Below, piece by piece: positions 48,940 through 59,190 of a stretch of 64,000 bases of DNA. The DNA is taken from contig JAYKAV010000478.1 in NCBI GenBank assembly GCA_035582835.1, forward strand, positions 1,638,086 through 1,702,085, in the 5' to 3' direction. Source of the stretch: Phoebastria nigripes. Taxonomy: Eukaryota > Chordata > Aves > Procellariiformes > Diomedeidae. The position numbers and the translations under genes are program-made. The first letter of the stretch is position 1; every line of letters starts with the position of its first letter. Under the pieces are notes generated by a model, which did no database searches, was not told the DNA's origin, and saw nothing but the letters and a program-made list of their open reading frames with translations.

Positions 48940-49449
48940 CATAGAATCATTAAGGTTGGAAAAGACCTCTAAGATCATCNAGTCCAACAGTCAAACCAAC
49001 ACCACCATGCCCACTAAACCATGTCCCTAAGCGCCTCATCTACAGGTCTTTTAAATACTTCCAGGGCTGGTGACTCCACCACTTCCCTGGGCAGCCTGTT
49101 CCAATGTTTAACCACTCTTTCAGTAAAGAAATTTTTCCTAATGTCCAATCTAAACCTCCCCTGGTGTGACTTGAGGCCATTTCCTCTCATCCTATCGCTT
49201 GTTACTTGGGAGAAGAGACCGACCCCCACCTCGCTGCAACCTCNTTTCAGGTAGTTGTAGAGCGCTATAAGGTCTCCCCTCAGCCTCCTCTTCTCCAGGC
49301 TAAACAGTCCCAGTTCCCTCAGCCATTCCTCATAAGACTTGTTCTCCAGACCCTTCACCANCTTCGTTGCCCTTCTCTGGACACGCTCCAGCACCTCAAT
49401 GTCCTTCTTGTAGTGAGGGGCCCAAAACTGAACACAGTATTTGAGGTGC
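48940..49449 (-). mobile_element. CR1 LINE, 5'-truncated 3' end, well preserved
   Basis: Non-LTR retrotransposon of the CR1 family. On the minus strand an open frame (49,568-49,014, 184 codons) ends in the CR1 ORF2 C-terminus. Roughly residues 41-184 are CR1; residues 1-40 are read-through of flanking DNA. Visible CR1 hallmarks are [43 protein letters not shown] and [16 protein letters not shown]. The frame then closes and a short 3' UTR follows, ending in the CR1-type octamer ATTCTATG (CATAGAAT on the plus strand at 48,940). The element is cut off at its 5' side near 49,449, as expected from incomplete reverse transcription. The reverse-transcriptase and endonuclease domains are absent, so the copy cannot move on its own. 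No in-frame stop is seen across about 144 codons, only X from Ns, so it is much younger than the other repeats here. Family assignment is firm; subfamily is not assigned. Confidence 0.95.
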
Positions 49450-49904
49450 AATGTCCGTGTTTGGCCAGGAATTTGGTAGGAACTCCCTCTCACATAAATT
49501 TGATTTGTCCGTACCAGAGCTGGGGCAAATTTTGTGCTGACATGATACTTCACGTCAAGGAACTTCATTTATATTAGTGGTCTTATAGAGAACATTCTTC
49601 ATCATAGCTTTTAATCATTGATTCCTGTTGGTAAAAATAACANTGTGTTGAAATGCATTTCTGCGTGTCTGCAAGATTACAAAGCATTTTGGTAGGATTT
49701 CCAAGCTGGTATTTGGGAAACAGCAAATAGGTTACCCTGATCTTGACAATCCACCCAGAGTTTAAACCACTCTCATTTTATCTCAGATTCCCCATTACTG
49801 TAAACTAGCTGAATCCAGAAGCAAGGCACAGGGCAAGGCAGATGCTAACAGACAGGTGAACGAAGGCCAAGCTAGCACAGGAGTACGCTCAGGCTAACCA
49901 CAAT

Positions 49905-50215
49905 ATAGACAGAGACACTCTGCTAGGCAGTGGCAAGCCATATACAGCCACATTCTCAGGCTCTGGAAAGCAAAACAAACATAGTCCAAATGCTGTGGAA
50001 CAACTTGGGCCCATAAAGTCCAGACTGAATGAAACAGAGCTCAGTGCAAACATAGTCCAAAGGCAGTGGAAAGCAAACTCAGGCAAATAAACTCCAGGCT
50101 CTGTGAAACACAGCACAGATAGACGCACTCCAGGCACAAGTAGAAAAGCAAACAGAGACAAATATAGTCTAAACTTAATGAAGCAGATAAATGAAACAGT
50201 AGCTGTCTCACTCTC
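49905..50215. repeat. Degenerate minisatellite, unit about 36 bp, roughly 8 copies
   Basis: Successive copies of a unit starting A(G/C)TCC(A/G) recur at 49,983, 50,017, 50,054, 50,091, 50,127 and 50,166 (spacings 34, 37, 37, 36 and 39 bp). Each is followed by a purine-rich half carrying (T/G)G(A)AA(C/A)A and CAAACA or similar. Two weaker copies precede 49,983. Because the period is close to 36, minus-strand translation shows a matching 12-residue repeat (SLDYICLCLLFY, then CLECVYLCCVSQ, then SLEFICLSLLST). That explains the apparent open frames at 49,889-50,283; they are not genes. It lies about 450 bp from the 5' truncation point of the CR1 insertion. Confidence 0.75.
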
Positions 50216-50489
50216 CAAGCAAAATCTAAGCAACTTACTCCAAAATCACCAAGCTGGAGCAACCGTGGTTCTCTTACAGGCAAGCTACAGTGTTACCTTC
50301 CCTTCTCATGTCCTTCATGCCTTCCACTCACATTCAGTGTGGTAGACTTATTATTCACTCTTCAATGACCCACAGTAACTGCTGTGGATCAAAAGCTTTC
50401 AACTTTTTGCGTTCCTTCAACAAAATTTAAAGATTTGGGGTATTTCAAGGCAACCTTAAAATGGACCAAGGACACCTTACTTTTTTTTA

Positions 50490-50508
50490 TATATATATAC
50501 ACACACAG
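50490..50508. repeat. (TA)n-(CA)n microsatellite
   Basis: A compound TATATATATATA then CACACACA repeat. Comparable short microsatellites are (CACT)n at 12,894-12,905, (TA)n at 39,368-39,379 and (GACA)n at 37,423-37,438. Confidence 0.8.
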
Positions 50509-50934
50509 TTTCTTTTTGCACATGTATAATGTTGCTTTACAGGGAATGAAATAGAGCAACAGAGACTAGATAACAATCAACATATATATAAAAAGCAATG
50601 AAGAGCAGAGAAAAAGGGAAGCTAAAAACATCAGAGACTTTTCTATACCTGAGAGATATGTAACTAACATGATGATAATTTCTGAAATATTTAAGAATAC
50701 GAGAAAGCTTCCAATGGTTAAAGCTTTTTGCAGATGAGATAAACATTCAATAGATATTCCTATCCCATATTGAAATAAAAAAGGATAAAGTACTCTTTTC
50801 ACTTGAGGATGATAAAGTACTTTCCAGTCTGTAAGTAACTGTAGAGGATGGTAAAGAACATCAATTACTGATAAGTACTTTAAACCTGGCAGCCCATAGA
50901 TTTGGTCCCAAACAATCCTGAAGACCTGTCTGAA

Positions 50935-51420
50935 GAAAATCTCTGGCATGTTTTTAATGTATCTTGGAAGACCAGGAAGATTCCCATGAAATACAAGAGT
51001 GCTATATTCAAAAAGGGCAGGCAGGGTGACACAGGCAGCACAAGGTCAGTAAGGTTGACCTCAGTCTTGGGTAAAGTAATGAATCAGTTGATGCAGGAGT
51101 CAACTAAGGAAATAAAGAAAGGAAAAAGAATTCATGCCATCCAATGTATTTAACAGGAAATAGGTCACGTCAGACAAACCTGATTTCATTCTCAATGGAG
51201 ATTACTAGTAATTCTGTAGATGTAATATACAGTACAACACTGTGGTTAAAAACAGCATCACTCAGTGACAATAAAGCACATGTTAAAAGCATTAAGAATG
51301 TGCTGAGTACTTCTTTTTTTTTAATCCATCAATGGGGAATCACAATTGACCTGATGGCATTTTAGGGTATTCCCCCATAGCCAAACCTTTTCAGTGTTTT
51401 TATCAATGTTTTGAAATAAT
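50935..51420 (+). mobile_element. Ancient CR1/L3-type LINE fragment (reverse-transcriptase region)
   Basis: Decayed internal piece of a CR1-clade LINE ORF2. In the plus-strand frame 50,902-51,153 the peptide has IFKKGRQGDTG followed by LTSVLGKVMNQ. These match the CR1/L3 reverse-transcriptase pattern 'IFKKGKK..PGNYRPVSLTSVPGKVME'. The reading then shifts frame near 51,144 and resumes as RSRQTNLISF, then VDVIY, which sits where the family has its conserved RT core. The core residues after VDVIY are lost. From about 51,330 to 51,420 the nucleotide sequence still resembles the following RT stretch (TTTTTATCAATGTTTTGAAATAA). An A/C-rich simple repeat ends the clear match. Frameshifts and stops make it a dead fossil, much older than the CR1 copy 1.5 kb away and in the opposite orientation. 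Confidence 0.75.
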
Positions 51421-51437
51421 TTTTAACATTTGTTAAA

Positions 51438-51470
51438 AACAAAACAAAACAAACCAAACAAAACAAACCA
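51438..51470. repeat. (AAAAC)n simple repeat
   Basis: AAAACAAAACAAAAC followed by imperfect AAACC units. It lies at the end of the clear part of the ancient LINE fragment. Confidence 0.8.
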
Positions 51471-51599
51471 GCTACTTTGTATCTCCAACAAAGACTAGCA
51501 GAATAAGTGAAGGCAAGAACAGAACATTTGGACTGAAAAATCTGGAGCAGGGGTAAGCATGGCCCATTTGATCAAATAAAATGTTACATCTATATGAAA

Positions 51600-51690
51600 A
51601 AATAATAGACAGAGGTAAAAATTGGTGACCTATAATGTGGAAAGCAGTGTTGCTGAGAAGGAATTAGAACTTCAAGGTGTAGGTCACTCC
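51600..51690 (+). mobile_element. Probable continuation of the ancient CR1/L3 fragment
   Basis: A short stretch (GGAAAGCAGTGTTGCTGAGA, then GAACTTCAAGGTGTAGGTCA) resembles the region after the RT domain in CR1/L3 elements, whose consensus peptide reads roughly 'GSSTAEKDLGVIVD'. It has the same orientation and correct order relative to the fragment at 50,935-51,420, so the two are probably one insertion interrupted by a simple repeat and decay. The match is weak and rests on pattern memory only. Confidence 0.4.
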
Positions 51691-54600
51691 ACAGGCAAGA
51701 CTGAAATGCTGAGGCACAAAGGATTAATGTACTCTTGGAGAGACAAATGGGAGAAGCGTAAGGAGGAAAAGCAGAATGGCTGTACTCCTTGGTAGGTGAT
51801 GGGAGACACTGCCAAGACAGCATCATTAACTTGCAGAGGGAACAACTCAGTTGTCCACAGAGGGTCCCTGAACTCTTACTGGTTACACCTGGCATGAGTA
51901 TCCACAGCTTACAATGGGCTGCTGCCTCCCAAAGCAGGCTGAGAACCCTGGGAAGGGAAAGAGAATAAGTGGCTGGGGACCTGAACCCCTACTCATGTCC
52001 CTCTCCGAGCCAGCCCTCCTTATGAATCAGAGCCATTTGTATAACATCTAGATAGGTCTTGCATGCTACCTTGCTCAGGAGCCTTTGCATGATGGATACA
52101 AGTACATTGTGCCAGTAAAAACATCAATCGTTTTACATGAAACTCAATTACCAGCTTCATCTACCAGCTTATTATGCTTTCAGGAGTTTCCTCCCATGCT
52201 CACTTTGCCAGTTTCCACTAGATTCAGAATAACTTAGTTGCTCTAAAATAGCAGAGTAAATGCAATCAATCCTAAGGGATCTATTCTACCTTTCACCTAC
52301 TAAAGCAAAAGAAATGAAAAGCCAAAGTAACTAAAAACTGTCAATGCTCCCCAAAATAATAATAAAAAAACCCAGCCAACTTTTTAATGCTTTTCTATTC
52401 TTTTCCATGTTACCTAGATATCATTTTCCTTATTCCAGGAGGACATGCTTGAGTAGAAACTTCAAAGCAAATTTATTTTCTACTTGTGCTTTACTTTACC
52501 ACACCAGTTTTATTACTTGCAGTCTCTTTCTGAGTGCAGTTCCCTGCCACCCCTTTTATTTTCTTTGCAAGTACCATGTGCTCTGTAGCAGAGCTCAGTT
52601 CATATTTTGAACTCAAGTTGCATGGCAAACTGAAAAAAATTGCTGTTGTCGCTATTGATTTGAAGTTGTAATTATAATGCAAGTTATACATTACTTGATA
52701 ATGTATGATAAACCACGTCCTCAGCTGATGGAAATTAGGACAGCTCCACTGTTGAGCTATGCCAATTGTATGCATTGAAGGATGAACCCATCAATGGAAA
52801 TTAAAAGGCAGTGCTGCTTGTTTTAGTATTAATAANCAACTAGCTTTGGTTTTCTCTTAAAATAATCATTAGCTAACACACTGTTTTGTCTCCTTTAATT
52901 GAGAAAATACAATAGAAAAAGAAATCTGGTAGCTAGTAGCAGACCTACTAACATAGATCTAAAACTCAAGTTCTGTTGACTGAGTTTCTTTACATTCACT
53001 GACTAATCTTCCCCTTTCATTTTCCCACAAAGACGCAGGATGGTTGAGTGATCTAGATAATGGGAAATACATTTCATAATCACTCATAACAACTAGGAAA
53101 AATATGTTTCTTTTTATATAATCTGAAAGCCTGAATTTTATTGAAAACAGAGAAAAATAATTACTACCTTCCTCCTTATGGCAAAAGGGTATCTTAGACA
53201 CTAATCTTTAAGTAATAGATACATCCATGCATTGGCTGCATCAGTGAATTTTCTAGGTGTGTTCCTGCCTATGTATTCAAGTATCACTTACAAACAATAA
53301 TCAACTGATACCCTGCGCTGACTACTGAGGCATACATTGCTCCCAGCCTTACATTCTCAGAAAATAAAATGAAAGAAAAAAGTGGCTTATCTATGCTCAC
53401 TTGTCTGACAACCTTTGGTGTTTAATCTTTGGTTCATATTTATGAACTATAATTATAAATAATCCTTCTATGGAGATGCTTGGCGTTTCATCAGAAAGTT
53501 AGAGGAGAATAACTGGAAGAGTTATGTGGTACAGTGATACAAACAATTCCCAAACTTGCCACGCCAGTGACAACTAAACCACCATAAGATGAGCATAGGC
53601 ACCACTCCTAGAAAAGTCCATGAAGCAAAGCCTCTAAGTAGTCTCTATGCTCCAACATCCGCTGGGTGTGGAAACAAAGGGTGGCTGTATGCTGTCAGAA
53701 GTGTCTTGCTTTTGCAACCCAGTGAATGGTGATACAGAAAGCAAGAGGAAAACATGTTCTCTGCCCCCCATCTCTTTATAGAAACAGATCTCAGGGCTCA
53801 AACTTACCAAGGACAAGAACAGAAATTCACAAAAGCAGGTAAAAGATGAGCTCTTTCATGACCTTTCTTACCATGGGGGCTACCTACCAAGCTTTGTGTG
53901 TCAGGAAGAAAGGGATGAACTCTTGACTTTCCTATTGGGACCATTTCAAAAAATGGAGACAGACTCTCCTGTCCAGGATTAGGACATTGTCTAAGAGAAA
54001 AGAGGCATATCATCTGCTTATGTTCAGTGACTTCTCATCCAACAACTGTTCATTATAAACCGTGGGAACAGTCACCAGTGCAGGAATGCAGGAACTAGAA
54101 CCCAGGTCCTCTCCACAGTTGCCAACCGAGGACTCCAATTCGTCATTAGTACACCTTCTCTTAGCCTCTCTAGTCCAGCAAATTAATAAGGCTTTTCTAC
54201 AAAGTAGAATGGCTTCAACAGGAGGGATAAAAAGTGCTCCCTGCTCCAAGTACGGTTTAGTGGTTAGGGGATCCTCAGGGCACTTGGGCCATATGGGCCT
54301 AAAACACAGCCAAGAGAACAGGGAACGGGCTATTCATATTCTGGGGTTGTGAATACTGCATAAAAGGGTTTGGCAGTACTTTCTTGGCTATACTTTAAAA
54401 GAAAGGAATGATCTCCATGATGGTTTCCAAGAAAATGACATAAGTACCTTATTCCAGGAAAGGTTTCAGGGAAATACCTCGCTGCAACTCACAGTTAGGC
54501 ACTTAAGCCCAGGAGAAGGAGCTGTAGAATTGAAGTAATTTCCTACTGACGAGCAAAGGAGTCTCTCTGCTCATGGCACTCCCTACCACAAGGCCCAGTC

Positions 54601-56269
54601 TGAGGCAATTCACTTTCCTCATTCATTTTATGAGGAGCAGAGATGCCTAATTCAGGGTTCTGGATTACACGCTCAAAACCAGATGCGTAAAAGCTGCAAT
54701 AAGTAGAATAAAATAAACCAGCAAGCGCCAAAATCTGAAAGACCTGGCTCTGAGGAGGAAGACATCCAGACATAAAAGGACCAAACAATGGGCTATATTC
54801 AAGAAATACACAAGAAGTAACACCAGCACAAATGTAATTGAGTGCGCAACTTGACGTGAGCAAAGGATGCTGGATTGCTGGAGAGCTCAGAAATGCAATG
54901 CATGTATGTACGTACACACAGGCAGAAGTGTCAAAGGAAGTCTATGCTCCATTCCCATGGGGCATATTATCACCATCTGGGAGATGATTGATATTTATTT
55001 GTCTAGCTTAAGCACACACACCAGAGCTGCATTTTAGATGAAGTCTCTCAAGTTAAATAGTAAAAGGAACAATAAGACAACCTGCTGACAACTCCAGCTC
55101 AGACTAAAAGAAACAGCCAGGAATCTCACAGCTTAGAAGTAACTCAAAACAGTTATTTACCCATACATTTTCACTTCAGTGATAAAATGGCATGTTTCTC
55201 TGTTTATATACTACTTAACTTTGTAGGGATGTGGACCGCATTTTCATTATGTAGACTTAAAGTACATCAGGCAAATAGAAAGGCCTCATACTTTATCTGG
55301 AAAAAGGAAGGGTCAAACTGAGCCCCTATTTTGACCTTCATGTTTTTTGTTCCACTTAAAACAAATGAGTTTGGCCCACAAAATTTTGCAGCAGCTGTGA
55401 GGTTCTGCAGTTAGTTTATATAAGCTTTACTGAGTTTATGCTTGGAGAATCCTGAGTGGTTAGGGGGATACTACACACTAAACCCTTGCCTCTTTTGGGA
55501 AAAAGTGTATTAAGCTGTCATTTTTGTGTGCATAAATAGGAAATGTTGAATCAACTTCTGACTTTGTAGACATCTCATTTGTTTTTCAGCTGGATTTTTT
55601 TTTTGAGGTTTGATAATTTACTTAGTAACTTTGAACATTTGCAGTAAGAAAACCACTGAAATGCCATTCTGCCCATTTACTTGGGAGCACTGTTGACGGA
55701 AGGTACAGATGGCATGCACATGTAAAGAAACTGGGAGATGCAAAGTTTTGCAGGAACCTACTCCTCCTCTGCTTGCCGAAAGCATGTAAAATGTTACTTA
55801 TCAGAATTTGGACCAGAATTATTATATAAAATGATGTCTCCTGCCTATTAACTTCTACTTCCAAAAATCACAAAGCAAGATATGATAATATTGTGTTTTC
55901 TAATGTCTTGGTACTATTTATTGCCACAGCTGTCCTAAAACCCGTTTCCATCCTGAATTCCAGATGCTGACTGAGAAGGGTCACATGTTGGAAAGTACCT
56001 TGACTGCACTAAGAAATCCTAGTCCATCACCATTAGTAAATACTTACCATTCTTAGACAACAAATTACACTCCGTCAGCTAAAGCATTTGACAAAGATGG
56101 TGGGACAGCTTCTCTGTTGCCTACCACACTGTGTAGTCTTTTAATGTACCACAAATGTCTACTGAAATCCCACAATCAAAATCAGATACATAATTCTGTG
56201 CATCTTCCTTGTGTGGTGCAAATGACTAAGCACGACACAAGGCAATACAGAGCTGTATTGGTGGGCAAA
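51691..56269. other. No gene seen
   Basis: Unique DNA with a possible SINE head at 54,070-54,165. The 124-codon minus frame (54,917-54,543) and 101-codon minus frame (51,895-51,590) have no recognised domain. Confidence 0.55.
54070..54165 (-). mobile_element. Possible MIR-type SINE head (reverse orientation)
   Basis: AGGAACTAGAACCCAGGTCC then TCTCCACAGTTGCCAACC and GACTCCAATTCGTCATTAG. This resembles the tRNA-related head of amniote MIR SINEs in reverse ('GGGAATAGAACCCAGGTCTCCTGACTCCCAGTCC...CACTAG'). Without a visible core the call is tentative. The 79- and 96-codon frames spanning it are not supported as genes. Confidence 0.4.
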
Positions 56270-56335
56270 ATGCTCAATTTTATGCTGGTGTAACTCCAGC
56301 TTTTTCAACTGAGTTGCACTTGAATAAAGCCAGAC
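56270..56335. repeat. Amniote 'TTACACTGGTGTAACTCC' fold-back repeat, copy 2
   Basis: TTTTATGCTGGTGTAACTCC, then AGCTTTTTCAACTGAGTTGC, then ACTTGAATAAAGCCAG. It has the same pattern as the copy at 27,818-27,885 but is more diverged in its second half. Confidence 0.5.
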
Positions 56336-56780
56336 TAATATAGTGGTGAGACAGACGTGATATATCTACCGTACTTTGTATCTACGATTACAGCTTAAAA
56401 GATCTGCTTCAAGTAAAAGAGATGTTTCGATTACGTATGTCACCATATGAAACCACCATTTTTTTCTTATGGGTGGCAATTATTTCATTTTTGAAGATTA
56501 CTCTGTTATGCACCTATCCAAATGAATATATTACATTCAAATATTAGCAGTGACTCATGGACCACTAACAACTACAGAATCCCAGATGATGAAAAGTTGG
56601 AAATATATATTTTTACAGATCCTTTCTGTGGTTGGTATCTTTAATAATGCCAAATGATTTACCAGCGTCTCTTAAGAGTAAAGCAGTAAAGACTCCCATC
56701 TGTTAGAGGGCTGATCCAGCTTGTTCTCAACTTTTTTGAGTCAGTTTATTATCATCTGGGAGTAGTTCTCAGTCTGGTTC

Positions 56781-56806
56781 TTTTTTTTTTTTTTTTTTTT
56801 TTTTTT
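56781..56806. repeat. Poly-T tract, T26
   Basis: Twenty-six consecutive T followed by more T-rich sequence. No retrotransposed gene body or target-site duplication is visible beside it, so it is annotated only as a simple repeat. Confidence 0.9.
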
Positions 56807-58429
56807 CCTTTTTCTTCTGTTTTGGGGAGATAGGGTAAAAAGAATAAGTCATGAACTGGAATGGGGACTAAGGGCTTGTTGGATTTTTTTTAATGTAGGA
56901 ATAGATCTTTCAAGAATGGTTAGGATTTGCACAAAGCAAAGACTACAGACACTTTCTTCTTTTTCTAGCTTAATTTTTTTTTTCCTAAAATTTTAACAGC
57001 CTGGAAAAACTGGGAAAATATGAAAGCAGTATGTAGAAGATTTAAACTGAATCAGAATCTGGCCTTTATTGCCCAGTCATTCACCTTCCACTTTTGTTTT
57101 CACAAGACCATTCAATTTTGGTTTTCCAGAAAGTACAAGAAGCGACTGTGTCAAAATGCAACCAGATAGCTCTTTTTGTGGCACGACTGATTCCAAGCAG
57201 GGCTTCACTGCAGCCTTGGACGAGGGGACGCCTAAGGAGATTCCAGTTTCTCCACCCCTGACAGCCTTTCCCATGCACAATGTCGGCCTGGGCGTGCTTC
57301 ACGCCACCATCAGCAGGTTACTTCTTCCTGAGACAAACGGCACCAACAGTTTAACCCAACGTTACCGGTCTGTGAAGTTGGGGAATGTTTTTACAGGAGT
57401 GGATTTAGGACAGGAAGTAGGTAAAGGAGAATGCAGAGATGAGAGAGTTAGGTAGGGAAGGCAGATAAGAGGATGTGGAAGTATTTTAAATGTTTGATAC
57501 AGGGTTACGGGGCTCCCAGCAGTGAGAGAGAAATGGGAGATAAGACTGAGCAATGGATTTTTGCACCAAGAAAAAAATCTACACACAGCAAGCTTATTAC
57601 ATTCTTCAGTAATAGTTTGGAACAACACCTGTGAGGAACATCTGAATAACCACATAAGCTTTTCTTAAAAACCTTCAACCTGTTCGTTCCTCTATTCCTC
57701 ATCTCTTTGAAGTTTTCATTAGCTGCATCCTTTCTTTCACATTTGCCATTTCAAAGTTATATTAAAATACATTCAAACTAATGTCCTGCTCTATTCAGCT
57801 GGTGAATATGCAACTGCAGCAAGCAAAGATTTCTCTCTCTAAGACCAAACACTTAAAAACAAGGCAGGTACATGGATCTCTGAGTCCTGGCTTCAGTTCC
57901 CATCACAGCAACCAGCTGTTTCAACTGACAGAGAATCAAACCATCATCTCCCAAACCACAAACATACTACATCTTATTCAGAGTGAAATAAGAGACCTGT
58001 TTCCTTTTGACAGTTTGGGGGACAGGTGGGGAAAATTATAGTGTCATGCTGAGCGTTTTCTTTTGGTCTAATTATTCCATAGTGTCTATGCTCTTACAGT
58101 TTTTGTAAACGCTATCAACAGACCTAACACTTTACTTTCTTTTATTAACCATGAAGAACAGAAGCTTTATGCGCAAAACAGAATTTCATTGCATGGAGGA
58201 GTGTGCTATTTTAGTATTAATTCCACATTTTACCACTTTCCATTTACGTTGGTTCTGGGGAACTTTGGAGATGAAAGCCTGAAAGCCACTGTAGAGTCTA
58301 TGCATTGGAGAATGTCATGGCCTGCTCTTAACACATGTAGGCAGCAAACTGCACCCTGTTGACACAAGAATCTCCACATATAAATGGCATGAATATCTGT
58401 CTTGTGTCTAAGTTTTGCTTTCTTTTTGT

Positions 58430-58448
58430 AAAAAAAAAAAAAAAAAAA
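58430..58448. repeat. Poly-A tract, A19
   Basis: Nineteen consecutive A. Sequence upstream does not look like a processed pseudogene. Confidence 0.9.
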
Positions 58449-59090
58449 TTAAAAATCTACAGCTAGAATAAAATACCAGAAACCACTAATCTTCCTTGAT
58501 ATGGGTCAGTTGATACAGGGTGAGAATCTAGCCAACAGAATTATTCACTTCATCTAGCACTTGTTCGTTATTAAAATGATGCTCTCTGTTTTACTGCTAC
58601 TACTCTGGTTTTTGTTCATTCTGTTCTCATCAAAATCTCATTATGTATTTCCATGAGAAAACACAAAGCATGCAAATACACAGATGCGCCCAAGTGTAAA
58701 ACATGACTTCTGCACTCAAAAGAACCTTAATTTCAAGATTTGAATCTTTCTTCCTATGGCACTGATTTTGCTCACCTTTCCGATATGCAGTCTGTGTTCT
58801 TTTTTCTGTCTGGTCCAAATCACAGTCCTCATCCTTAATTGCTTGGTGTGTTTCTAACTCAAAACTTGCAAGCTGATGAGCAGAAAAACCCACTCAGTAC
58901 CTTACAGAAGGTGTGTTTGGTAGGTTGCCAGGTCAGTTCTTTACACCGTAAAGAACTTGGGGTTGGGGCCGTACCTCCGTTTATGTTTGTGAATAATCAA
59001 ACACATGTACAGCACTCTGGGTCCGATCCTGTATATCATAACATCAGTGATGTGGGACCAGATGCTATATGAATAAATGGGAATCTGTTG

Positions 59091-59190
59091 CATTCATATA
59101 GTGCCTTTTTTCCAAGGAACTCAAAGCACTTCACAATCTTTAAGCCTCACCACATGCCTGTGGGGTACAGCAGGGTAAGTAGGCCTGTAG
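59091..59190 (-). mobile_element. MIR-type SINE relic, 3' end (reverse orientation)
   Basis: TTCATATAGTGCCTTTTTTC, then CAAGGAACTCAAAGCACTTC, then ATGCCTGTGGGGTACAG. This matches the sauropsid/amniote MIR 3' region read backwards ('...TATAGCGCCTTTCATCCAAGGATCTCAAAGCACTTTACAAAC...CCTGTGGGGTAGG'). It is the counterpart of the 3' end seen in forward orientation at 45,570-45,595. Confidence 0.7.

Noticed and set aside
49014..49568. 184-codon minus-strand frame as a host gene
   Set aside because: It is the ORF2 C-terminus of a truncated CR1 LINE fused to about 40 codons of flanking read-through.
49889..50283. Cys/Leu-rich minus frames that look like membrane proteins
   Set aside because: They are translations of a degenerate 36-bp tandem repeat, with two frames overlapping out of phase.
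50902..51365. Plus frames as a host gene
   Set aside because: They carry decayed LINE reverse-transcriptase blocks split by a frameshift.
56781..56806. Poly-T as the tail of a processed pseudogene on the minus strand
   Set aside because: No gene-like sequence or target-site duplication is visible on the 3' side of the tract.
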